DNA of 64,000 nucleotides from Paludibacterium yongneupense DSM 18731. Its GTDB lineage: Bacteria > Pseudomonadota > Gammaproteobacteria > Burkholderiales > Chromobacteriaceae. Positions 56,584 to 64,000 of this stretch are shown in pieces (position 1 is the first letter of the stretch; every line of letters starts with the position of its first letter). The notes beneath the pieces are model-generated. The model searched no databases. It worked only from the letters and a program-made list of their open reading frames with translations, and was not told the origin of the DNA. Location: contig NZ_KE383959.1 of assembly GCF_000422925.1 (NCBI RefSeq), forward strand, positions 77,196 through 141,195. The letters are read 5' to 3'. The position numbers and the translations under genes were made by a program.

Positions 56584-58437
56584 ATGAACAGAATCAAACC
56601 ATTGGCACTGTCATTGCTTTTTTTCGCGGCAACACAGGCGTTTGCTGATGCGACGCCCGCGAGTGCGCAAGGCAGCGTCAATGAGCCTGTTGCAGCCGGG
56701 CTGGACATGATGCTGCTGAACTCCAGTTTGTTGCGTAACGGTGACAGCGTCTGGCAGCGCGTGCGCGAAGGCTTCCAGCTGAGCGAAGTCAATACCGACC
56801 TGGTGCGCAGGCAGGAACGCTTTTACGCCTCCCATCCCGAACTGTTCAAGCGCACGTTGGACCGCAGCCGCAAATATCTGTTCCACATCATGAACGAAGT
56901 CGAGCGCCGCGGCATGCCGACCGAGATCGCCTTGCTGCCCATGGTGGAAAGCTCCTTCGTTCCGACCGCCCAGTCGCGCGTCGGCGCGTCCGGCTTGTGG
57001 CAATTCATGCCCATGACCGGCCGACGTTACGGACTGGAGCAGACGTGGTGGTACGACGGACGGCGCGATGTGGTGGAAGCCACCCGCGCCGCGCTTGATT
57101 ATCTGCAGGCCCTTTACACCCAGTTCGGCGACTGGAATCTGGCGCTGGCGGCCTACAACTGGGGCGAAGGCAATCTGGCGCGCGCCATCGGCAAGCTTCA
57201 GGGCGGCGACGTCAACTACGAAAACATCCGCATGCCGCTGGAAACACGCAACTACGTGCCCAAGCTGCTGGCCTTGCGCAATCTGCTGGCGACACCGGAT
57301 AAATTCGGCATTCACCTGGATAAATTCCCGAACAAGCCCTATTTTGTCGCCGTATCGCCGGGGCGCCATATGGATATCGACATCGCCGCGCATCTGGCCG
57401 GCATGTCGGTCAGCGAATTCAAGGATCTGAACCCCGCCTTCAACCTCCCCGTATTCGCCTACAAAAACGGGCGCCAGATGCTGATTCCCGCCTCGCGCAT
57501 CGACCGTTTCGAAGCCAGTCTCGCGCATTGGGACAAGCCGCTGCTGACCTGGCAGGTCTACACGCCGCAGAACGGCGAAACCGCCAACGACGTCGCGATG
57601 CATAACGGCATGAGCACCGCGCAGTTGATGAGCGCCAATCATCTGGGCAGCACGCAGTTGCAGGTCGGCCGCCCGCTGCTGGTGGCGATGCACGGCAACG
57701 GCAGTGCCGCCCCGCTGGTAGCCGATGCTGTCGCCTTGAGCGACACCGGTAGCAGCGTAGCCGAAACCAGGCCGGCCGCTGTCGCGACCGCCTCTGCCGC
57801 GCCGGTGACGCCGGTCCCGGCAGCCGTTGAAACGGTAGCATCGGCCCCGGCGCCGGTGATCCGGCTGGCCCAGGCGGATGCCATCGCCCAGATCGCCCAA
57901 GTGACAGAAGCCGCACCCGCGGCCCGTATCGAGCCCGCCGCGGCACCGGCGACGGAATCGCATGCCCTCGCCGAAACGCAACGCGCACCGCAGGCCACAG
58001 CGCGTCTGAGCGAAATCCCGGCACCGGTCAAGGCCGTCGCTTTGCTGTCCGGCAGCAGTTATACGGTCAAAGCGGGCGACACGCTGTACAATATTTCCCG
58101 CCGCACCGAGCTCAGCGTAGCCGAGCTGAAAGAACTGAACAAACTGGGGTCGGATAGCGTCAAGCTCGGCCAGGTGCTGAAGATCAAAGGCCGCAACATC
58201 GCCACCGCCATCGCACAGAATGGCGCGCAGGGCAGCACCGAGCCGCTGGTCAAGACGGCGAATGCGAAGACGGCGGCAAGCAATGTTCCGGTCGAATACG
58301 TGGTTCAGCGCGGCGACACGGTCTTCAGCATCGCCCGCCGCTTCGGCGTCAACCACACCGACATCCAGCGCTGGAACGACGCGTCGCGCCTGGCCACGCT
58401 GCAGCCCGGTCAGAAAGTCATCGTCGAAGGCCTGTGA
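56584..58437 (+). CDS. mltD: Membrane-bound lytic murein transglycosylase D with LysM repeats
   Basis: 617 aa. Signal peptide (MNRIKPLALSLLFFAATQAFA) without an evident lipobox cysteine, so possibly soluble rather than lipidated. The SLT domain has the catalytic Glu in PMVESSFVPTAQSRVGASGL, then LWQFMPMTGRRYGL and ALAAYNWGEGNLARAI. An Ala/Pro-rich linker (about 380-480) precedes two LysM domains (SYTVKAGDTLYNISRRTELS, EYVVQRGDTVFSIARRFGV); a degenerate third LysM lies near 325. It cleaves peptidoglycan glycan strands to anhydro ends. Next to gloB, as in E. coli. Confidence 0.94.
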   Translation: MNRIKPLALSLLFFAATQAFADATPASAQGSVNEPVAAGLDMMLLNSSLLRNGDSVWQRVREGFQLSEVNTDLVRRQERFYASHPELFKRTLDRSRKYLFHIMNEVERRGMPTEIALLPMVESSFVPTAQSRVGASGLWQFMPMTGRRYGLEQTWWYDGRRDVVEATRAALDYLQALYTQFGDWNLALAAYNWGEGNLARAIGKLQGGDVNYENIRMPLETRNYVPKLLALRNLLATPDKFGIHLDKFPNKPYFVAVSPGRHMDIDIAAHLAGMSVSEFKDLNPAFNLPVFAYKNGRQMLIPASRIDRFEASLAHWDKPLLTWQVYTPQNGETANDVAMHNGMSTAQLMSANHLGSTQLQVGRPLLVAMHGNGSAAPLVADAVALSDTGSSVAETRPAAVATASAAPVTPVPAAVETVASAPAPVIRLAQADAIAQIAQVTEAAPAARIEPAAAPATESHALAETQRAPQATARLSEIPAPVKAVALLSGSSYTVKAGDTLYNISRRTELSVAELKELNKLGSDSVKLGQVLKIKGRNIATAIAQNGAQGSTEPLVKTANAKTAASNVPVEYVVQRGDTVFSIARRFGVNHTDIQRWNDASRLATLQPGQKVIVEGL

Positions 58438-58444
58438 ACCACCG

Positions 58445-58472
58445 GGCGGCGGGCGCTTTCTGCGCCGCCGCC
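58445..58472. terminator. GC hairpin between convergent mltD and dtd
   Basis: GGCGGCGGGCGC and GCGCCGCCGCC pair with one bulge and a loop of TTTCT in the 42-nt convergent gap. No T tract follows. Confidence 0.4.
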
Positions 58473-58479
58473 GTCCGGC

Positions 58480-58932
58480 TCATTCTGGCGCCTTGCTATC
58501 CAGCCACAGCGTCACCGGGCCGTCATTGACGAGTTCCACCTGCATGTCGGCACCAAAGATCCCGGTCGGGACCCTGGCTTGCAGGCGTTCGCTCAAGACG
58601 GCGACAAAGCGGTCGAACAGGGGCCGCGCCGATTCGGGCGGCGCAGCGCGGCTATAGGACGGACGATTCCCTTTTTTCAGGCTCGCGTGCAAGGTAAACT
58701 GGCTGACTGCCAGCGCCTGGCCACGGGTGTCCAGCAGCGATAAGTTCATCACCCCCTTCTCGTCGTTGAAAATTCGCAACTGACTGATCTTGCGGCACAA
58801 GTAGTCGATATCCTCGACCGTATCCGCCGTCTCGACCCCGACAAGAAGCAGGACACCTGCTCCGATTTCTCCGCACACCTGTCCTGCGACGCTTACCGAC
58901 GCCTGCCTGACCCGCTGCAGCAACACACGCAT
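58480..58932 (-). CDS. dtd: D-aminoacyl-tRNA deacylase
   Basis: 150 aa. The two active-site motifs are [10 protein letters not shown] and [11 protein letters not shown] (NxGPVT), and the start is [15 protein letters not shown]. It removes D-amino acids (and glycine) mischarged on tRNA. A strong ribosome-binding site (GAGGAG) precedes ATG 58932. Confidence 0.95.
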   Translation of the reverse strand: MRVLLQRVRQASVSVAGQVCGEIGAGVLLLVGVETADTVEDIDYLCRKISQLRIFNDEKGVMNLSLLDTRGQALAVSQFTLHASLKKGNRPSYSRAAPPESARPLFDRFVAVLSERLQARVPTGIFGADMQVELVNDGPVTLWLDSKAPE

Positions 58933-59030
58933 CTCGTCTCCTCAATTCACGGATAATCCACAATTAGAGCAGATCTCCACGCAATGCGCTGCTAAACTGT
59001 GGCTCCACCCGACGACCCGAGGATAGCGTG

Positions 59031-59819
59031 ATGCTGATGTTGATCTCTCCCGCCAAGACGCTGGATTTCGATACCCCTGCCGGCTGCGACCGCCATAGCG
59101 TACCGGAGCAGCTCGAGCACAGCGCGGAGCTGATCTCGATCCTCAGCGGCAAAAGTCCGGCCGACCTGTCCGCGCTAATGGGAATCAGCGACGCGCTGGC
59201 CGTGCTCAATGCCGGCCGCTTCAGCCACTGGCACACGCCATTCACGCCACGCAATGCCAAACAGGCCGTACTCGCCTTCATGGGCGATGTATATGAAGGC
59301 CTCGACGCGGCTTCGCTCGACGACGACAGTCTGGACTGGCTGCAGCGCCACCTCGGCATCTTGTCCGGCCTCTACGGCTTGCTGCGGCCGCTCGACCTGA
59401 TCCAGCCCTACCGCCTGGAAATGGGCACGCGTCTGGCCACCGCGCGCGGGCGCGACTTGTACGCCTTCTGGGGCGATCTCATCACCGCAAAGGTGGCCGC
59501 GCGCCTCACCGACGATCGGGTGCTGATCAACCTGGCCTCGGGCGAGTATTTCAAATCGGTCCGGACCCGGCAGTTGGCCGCACGCGTGATTACCCCCGTA
59601 TTCCAGGACAGGAAGGCCGGCCAGTACAAGGTCATCAGCTTTCACGCCAAACGCGCACGCGGCCTGATGGTCCGCTGGGCCGTGCAACATCGCGTCGCCG
59701 ATCCCCTGGCCTTGCAGGGATTCGACGGCGAAGGCTATGCCTTCGCGCCCGATGTATCCGATGCCGACAACTGGGTATTCCGCCGCGATGCGGCGGACGG
59801 GATCATGCCACGCACTTGA
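59031..59819 (+). CDS. yaaA: YaaA family peroxide-stress protein
   Basis: 262 aa. Matches the DUF328/YaaA pattern: MLMLISPAKTLDFDTP, FNALRP-like GLYGLLRPLDLIQPYRLEMG, and the helix-hairpin DNA-binding-like VISFHAKRARGLMVRW. In E. coli YaaA lowers free iron and limits Fenton damage. GAGGA lies before the ATG at 59031; a second start two codons later is possible. Confidence 0.94.
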   Translation: MLMLISPAKTLDFDTPAGCDRHSVPEQLEHSAELISILSGKSPADLSALMGISDALAVLNAGRFSHWHTPFTPRNAKQAVLAFMGDVYEGLDAASLDDDSLDWLQRHLGILSGLYGLLRPLDLIQPYRLEMGTRLATARGRDLYAFWGDLITAKVAARLTDDRVLINLASGEYFKSVRTRQLAARVITPVFQDRKAGQYKVISFHAKRARGLMVRWAVQHRVADPLALQGFDGEGYAFAPDVSDADNWVFRRDAADGIMPRT

Positions 59820-59884
59820 CGTGGAGGATGGCTTGAGGCCTGATATGCTGCATAGCAACATCTTGCCGTAACGGGAGAATAGCC

Positions 59885-61192
59885 ATGGATTTCGCGCCCG
59901 CCACCCATCCGCTGCGCCAGACGCTCAACGATGAAGTCCACGCCCGGCGGGCGGTTCCGGTTGCGACGCCGGCCCGACTCAGCGCGCTGACTTTCTGGTT
60001 CGGACAGGATGACAGCCAGCAGTTCGCTGCACTGCAGCGGCTATGCCACGCGCTAGGTCTGCCGCCGCCGCAGCCTGGCGCCGTGCAACACCACGCCATC
60101 AGCAGCAATGGACTCGAAATCGCGTGGTCGCTGCATACCGAATTTGTCCGCTACCGCTTCACCTGCAGCGGACTTGAAGGCGACCCGTTTACCGATACGG
60201 CCGTGGCTGGCTTGCCGCCGGGCTGGTTGCGCAGCGTACCCGGACAGGTTCTGGTGGCACAGCATGCGGTGCTCCTGCCCGAAGAAGACGCCGCGCCGCT
60301 GGACGAACTCGGCGAGCGCTGGTTGCGGCGCGAGGATATCATCGGCGCCGACATCGCAGACGGGGCCGCCACAGTGGTGACCGATTTGCGCCTGCACCAC
60401 GATGTCGCCACCGACATCCCTTTCACCCGTCTCGTCATCGTCAACCGCAATATGAAACCCCAGACCAGCGGTCGCATGATGACGCGGCTGTTCGAAATCG
60501 AAATCTATCGCATCCTGGCTCTGCTCGCCTTTCCGATCGCCCGGCGCCAGATGCGCGATCTCGACCGGCTGGACACGCAGATGCGGCAACTGACCCGTCG
60601 CCTGAGTTCGGAACAGGACGACGACCACGCCTTGCTGCGCGAGTTGAGCGAACTGGCCGCCGAGCTCGAAGACAGCGTCGCCGCCTGCCAGTACCGGTTT
60701 TCGGCGGCGCGCGCTTACTATCAACTGATCGAACGGCGCATCAGCGAGCTGCGCGAACGACGCATCGCCGGCCTGCAGCCGTATTTCGAGTTCATGGAAC
60801 AGCGCCTGGCGCCGGCCATCGATACCTGCCACAGCACAGAGCAAAGGCAGAACAGCCTGGCCGAACGTTTGCAGCGCACCCTGGCCCTGATACGCACCCG
60901 GGTCGAAGTCGCACAGGATTCGCGCACGCAATTGCTGCTCGCTTCGATGAACCGCAGGGCCCAGCTCCAACTGCGTCTGCAGCAGACCGTCGAAGGGCTT
61001 TCGGTCGGCGTGCTGACCTACTACGCGGTCAGCCTGCTCGCTTACGCGAGCAAGGCGCTCAAAGCGCTGGGGCTGCCGCTCAATCCCGATCTGGTGGCCG
61101 GGCTGGCGGTCGCCCCGCTGGGGCTGGGCATGTGGTGGGGAATGCGTCGCATGCGGCGGCGGCTCGAGCGCGCGCCGCGTGCAGCGGACTGA
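59885..61192 (+). CDS. DUF3422 family membrane-anchored protein
   Basis: 435 aa. The start HPLRQTLNDEVHARRAVPV and the conserved LTFWFGQDD, SLHTEFVRYRF and VVIVNRNMKPQTSGRMMTRL-like patterns identify DUF3422. A long coiled-coil middle (about 210-345) is followed by two C-terminal hydrophobic helices (GVLTYYAVSLLAYASKALKA, LVAGLAVAPLGLGMWWGM). Function unknown. GGGAGA precedes the ATG. Confidence 0.9.
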   Translation: MDFAPATHPLRQTLNDEVHARRAVPVATPARLSALTFWFGQDDSQQFAALQRLCHALGLPPPQPGAVQHHAISSNGLEIAWSLHTEFVRYRFTCSGLEGDPFTDTAVAGLPPGWLRSVPGQVLVAQHAVLLPEEDAAPLDELGERWLRREDIIGADIADGAATVVTDLRLHHDVATDIPFTRLVIVNRNMKPQTSGRMMTRLFEIEIYRILALLAFPIARRQMRDLDRLDTQMRQLTRRLSSEQDDDHALLRELSELAAELEDSVAACQYRFSAARAYYQLIERRISELRERRIAGLQPYFEFMEQRLAPAIDTCHSTEQRQNSLAERLQRTLALIRTRVEVAQDSRTQLLLASMNRRAQLQLRLQQTVEGLSVGVLTYYAVSLLAYASKALKALGLPLNPDLVAGLAVAPLGLGMWWGMRRMRRRLERAPRAAD

Positions 61193-61293
61193 TTGCTGAA
61201 AAACGGAAGATCGCAAGCGGAAAAAGCGGGATGCTGGGGCACATTCTGATTGCGCAGCCCGTTTGGCACGGGCCGCCAAGGAGCCACTGCCGC

Positions 61294-61503
61294 ATGCACT
61301 ACACTCAACTCTCCCGACGGGGCGGCTGCTGGAGCAGCTACCGTGACACGCATGAGTCCCCTCCCCGCCCGCGTACCGGCCATGCCGCGCAGCGGGTGCC
61401 ATGCAGGCTGCCGCCCTCGCGCCCGGCCTACACAAAGCTGCGCCCTTTCCTGCTGCTGCTGATACTGGCCGTTCTGCTCAATCTGGTGCTACCGGCCGAT
61501 TAG
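61294..61503 (+). CDS. Possible small membrane protein, 69 aa
   Basis: An open frame from ATG 61294, with AAGGAG 10 nt upstream, ends in a strongly hydrophobic tail (LRPFLLLLILAVLLNLVLPAD) that would span the membrane once. The N-terminal 45 residues are Arg/Pro-rich and low in complexity, which could mean only the tail is real. It lies in a 390-nt gap after DUF3422. No family recognised. Confidence 0.35.
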   Translation: MHYTQLSRRGGCWSSYRDTHESPPRPRTGHAAQRVPCRLPPSRPAYTKLRPFLLLLILAVLLNLVLPAD

Positions 61504-61582
61504 CGGGCATCAGGCCGCCTGCCTGCGGCACGGGAGCGCCCGGGAGGCAGGCGGCGAGCCTCCTTCTCCGGGCGACAAGGAT

Positions 61583-62473
61583 TCAGGCCGGATGCAGCAG
61601 GTCGCCGAGGCCGATGCGCCGCAGAAATGCCGCGCGTTTGCCATCCGCCAGCGTATTGACCGCTTCGCAGCCGTCATCTGCCGGGTCGATATGGACCCGG
61701 AATGGCCGCTGCCCGTGCGCCGTCGCGACGACGTCGGCAATGGCCTGCGCCACCAGCGTCACGTCTGCGTCTTGCGGTTCGCATGCGCTCAGCCCCTGCA
61801 TGACCGCGCGCTCCAACCCGGCATTGGCCCCCGCCGCATAGTCGGCCGCGCAGCCGGTATCGGCGGGCGAGCCCGCGCTGCTGAAGTGGTGCGTCCCCTT
61901 GCCGAAGGCGCCGGGAACGATGATGGAAGTCTCTATCCCCCAGCGCGCAAGCTCGCCGGCGTAACTGACAGCCAGTGCATCCATCGCCGCCTTGGCCGCG
62001 AAATAAGGCGCCAGATAGGGCGGCGTTCCGCCGCGGGCGCTGCTGCTGGATACCCAGACCAGCAAGCCCCGTCCCTGCGCGCGCAGCAAGGGCAAGGCCG
62101 CCCGGTTGACGCGCTGCGTCCCGAGCACATTGACATCGAACACGGCGGCATACTGCTCGGGCGTGAACGCTTCAGCCGGCCCGAATACCATATGCCCGGC
62201 GTTATGCACGACAACATCGAGCCGTCTGCGCTCCGCCGTGATCGTCGCCAGCGCCGCCGTGACCGAATCCTGCACGGTCACATCCAGTTCGATCGGGATC
62301 AGTGCCACGTCATGTGCCGCCGCATACGCGAGCACGGCGTCGGCCTGGGGACGGTTGCGCCCTTCGCTATCGCGCATGCCAGCATAGACGGTATGACCGG
62401 CCCGGGCCAGCGCTCGCGCCGCCAGGGCACCGAAGCCGCTGGACGTGCCGGTGATGAGGATGACTGAGTTCAT
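61583..62473 (-). CDS. SDR family oxidoreductase
   Basis: 296 aa from MNSVILITGTSSGFG. Cofactor loop TGTSSGFG, NNAG-equivalent VVHNAGHMVFG, and catalytic Ser and Y-x3-K (VWVSSSSARGG, APYFAAKAAMDAL). It belongs to the classical SDRs; R46 (AGMRDSEGRN) suggests NADP. Substrate unknown. It follows the next SDR gene by 42 nt and is probably co-transcribed. Confidence 0.88.
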   Translation of the reverse strand: MNSVILITGTSSGFGALAARALARAGHTVYAGMRDSEGRNRPQADAVLAYAAAHDVALIPIELDVTVQDSVTAALATITAERRRLDVVVHNAGHMVFGPAEAFTPEQYAAVFDVNVLGTQRVNRAALPLLRAQGRGLLVWVSSSSARGGTPPYLAPYFAAKAAMDALAVSYAGELARWGIETSIIVPGAFGKGTHHFSSAGSPADTGCAADYAAGANAGLERAVMQGLSACEPQDADVTLVAQAIADVVATAHGQRPFRVHIDPADDGCEAVNTLADGKRAAFLRRIGLGDLLHPA

Positions 62474-62515
62474 AGCGCTCCTTTCGTACTGATCACGCGA
62501 TGAAGACGGTTGCAT

Positions 62516-63253
62516 TCAGGCGAAACCGCCATTGGCGCGCAACACTTGCGAGTTGACCCAGCCGCCATCCGCCCCAAGCAGGAAAGACACCACGGCAGCA
62601 ATATCGGCCGGCTGTCCGAGCCGCTCCAGCGGTGCGAGCATGCCGAGCTGAGCAATCTGCTCGGCACTCTTGCCTTCGAGGAATAATTCGGTGGCCACCG
62701 GCCCCGGCGCCACCGCATTGACCGTGATATTGCGCCCGCGCAGTTCGTTGGCGAGCACGTGGACCAGGCCCTCGACGCCGGCCTTGGAGGCGATATACGC
62801 ACCGTAGCCGGGAAACGATTTGGCGATCACGCTGCTGGAAAAGGCGACGATGCGGCCGCCGGGGGCGACGTGACGCGCCGCCTGGGCCAGGACGATGTAA
62901 CTGCCGCGAAGATTGGTGGCGATCACGCGATCGAAAGCGTCCAGATCGGCATCGGCGATGCGCGTCATCGGCATCACCCCTGCATTGTTGACCACGGCGT
63001 CCAGGCGGCCGAAGCGTTCGAAAGTGGCCTGAAACAGGCTCTCCACCGCCCCGGCATCGGCCACATCGGCCTGAACCGGGAAGGCGCGACCGCCGGCGGC
63101 AACGATCTCCGCCACGACGGCTTCGGCCTTGGCCACACTCCCGGAATAATTAACGGCAACCGCATAACCGTCTTTTGCCAGACGACGGGCGATTTCGGCG
63201 CCGATGCCGCGCGAGGCCCCGGTCACGATGGCGACTTTGGTGTCCTGATTCAT
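62516..63253 (-). CDS. SDR family oxidoreductase (3-ketoacyl reductase-like)
   Basis: 245 aa from MNQDTKVAIVTGASRGIG. Loop TGASRGIG, VNNAGVMPM, catalytic Y-x3-K in AYIASKAGVEGL, and C-terminal PGPVATELF. Resembles glucose-dehydrogenase/FabG-like SDRs. AGAAAGGA precedes the ATG at 63253. Divergent from the LysR gene, which likely regulates both SDR genes. Confidence 0.9.
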   Translation of the reverse strand: MNQDTKVAIVTGASRGIGAEIARRLAKDGYAVAVNYSGSVAKAEAVVAEIVAAGGRAFPVQADVADAGAVESLFQATFERFGRLDAVVNNAGVMPMTRIADADLDAFDRVIATNLRGSYIVLAQAARHVAPGGRIVAFSSSVIAKSFPGYGAYIASKAGVEGLVHVLANELRGRNITVNAVAPGPVATELFLEGKSAEQIAQLGMLAPLERLGQPADIAAVVSFLLGADGGWVNSQVLRANGGFA

Positions 63254-63377
63254 ACTGCACATCCTTTCTGTTCTGGAGGGCGATCCTGTCATGCCGGACC
63301 GTGAATTCAGTATGAACAGCCGGCGATTGTTTGATAAGATGAATAATATTTAACAAGTTGTGTAGCTGAGGCAAACA

Positions 63378-64000
63378 ATGCGACCCTGTTCGCTAAGCGA
63401 CCTCGACGCTTTCGCCAGCGTCGCCCGCAAGCGCAGTTTTCGCCAGGCGGCCCTCGAGCGCGGTGTTTCCCCTTCCCTGCTCAGCCAGACGATTCAGCGC
63501 CTGGAGCAACAGTTGGGCGTCCGGCTTCTGAACCGGACCACGCGCAGCGTCACGCCGACCCAGGCCGGGGAAATGATGCTGGCCGGCCTCGAGCCCGCCT
63601 TCAGCGGCATCGCGCAGACGCTGGAACAGCTGAACGCGTTGCGCGATCGCCCGTCCGGCCGCTTGCGCATCAATGCGCCGCTGCCGGTCGTCCACCTGCT
63701 GCTGGCGCCACGGGTGGCCGATTTCATGCGCAGGCACCCGGATATCGAACTGGAAATCAGCGGGGACGATAATCTGATCGACGTACTCGGCCAGGGCTTC
63801 GACGCCGGGGTCCGCTACGGTGAGGACCTCGCACAAGATATGGTCGCGATACCGCTGCAGAGCCCGCCGCGGCGCGTCGTGGTCGCCGCACCCGACTTTC
63901 TGGCGCGCGTCGGGACGCCGCTCACACCGCATGATCTGCTCGGCCACAGCCTGATCGCCCATCGCTTTGCGCGCGGAGATGTGTATCGCTGGGAATTCAT
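63378..64000 (+). CDS. LysR family transcriptional regulator (cut by window end)
   Basis: 207 residues are visible, running off the right edge. The helix-turn-helix (LDAFASVARKRSFRQAALERG, then LSQTIQRLEQQLGVRLLNRT) and the ligand domain (GRLRINAPLPVVHLLLAPRV) are typical of the CrgA-type LysR branch. Divergent from the SDR pair, 124 nt between starts. Confidence 0.9.
   Translation, partial: MRPCSLSDLDAFASVARKRSFRQAALERGVSPSLLSQTIQRLEQQLGVRLLNRTTRSVTPTQAGEMMLAGLEPAFSGIAQTLEQLNALRDRPSGRLRINAPLPVVHLLLAPRVADFMRRHPDIELEISGDDNLIDVLGQGFDAGVRYGEDLAQDMVAIPLQSPPRRVVVAAPDFLARVGTPLTPHDLLGHSLIAHRFARGDVYRWEF

Overview
The window looks like chromosome of a GC-rich betaproteobacterium. The housekeeping set and its order (uvrC-pgsA-tRNA-Gly/Cys; yafS-type methyltransferase-rnhA-dnaQ-ispD-ispF next to gloB and mltD; yaaA; DUF3422) and the type I-E CRISPR system fit Neisseriales, probably Chromobacteriaceae. 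That placement is inferred from content, not from a search.

Layout. 1-9.0 kb: the leader-proximal end of a CRISPR array and a complete type I-E cas operon, all on the minus strand (cas3-cse1-cse2-cas7-cas5-cas6e-cas1-cas2, then leader and first repeat). 9.0-9.7 kb: a decayed flavin-reductase-family pseudogene. 9.9 kb: tRNA-Leu(UAA) with its own promoter and terminator. 10-33.8 kb: a variable, transport-rich block. It holds a patatin-like lipase, a TauE/SafE exporter, two polar-amino-acid ABC systems without ATPase genes, a dCache-HAMP-GGDEF diguanylate cyclase, a YddA/SbmA-type ABC exporter, a YhhY-like acetyltransferase, a CmcI-like methyltransferase, a complete D-Ala-D-Ala dipeptide operon (ddpXABCDF) headed by an RpiR regulator, a LysR/MFS pair, and at its edge an IS30-like end, an AT-richer esterase gene and a broken phage-type integrase. 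33.9-34.5 kb: tRNA-Cys and five identical tRNA-Gly genes behind pgsA. 34.6-63.4 kb: mostly core genes (pgsA, uvrC, guaB, M32 carboxypeptidase, ribD, nrdR, glyA, ilvD, lgt, ppx, phoU, rpiA, ispF, ispD, dnaQ, rnhA, gloB, mltD, dtd, yaaA). The right edge has two SDR genes and a LysR gene cut by the window end.

How the parts fit. The cas genes overlap or nearly abut and form one operon for interference (Cas3 plus Cascade) and adaptation (Cas1-Cas2). The ddp block would import D-Ala-D-Ala released from peptidoglycan and cleave it in the cytoplasm; two palindromes in front of the RpiR gene are the likely control points. The rnhA/dnaQ/isp cluster uses ATGA start-stop overlaps and is probably translationally coupled.

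Points most worth checking: a roughly 90-nt intergenic small RNA candidate at 45.52-45.61 kb with a near-consensus promoter, two hairpins and an anti-Shine-Dalgarno stretch; a Pho-box-like site before phoU; a MetR-box-like palindrome before glyA; an NtrC-box-like palindrome at 45.43 kb; and the possibility that an ancestral Gly-Cys-Leu tRNA operon was split by the 24-kb block whose edge carries the integrase remnant.
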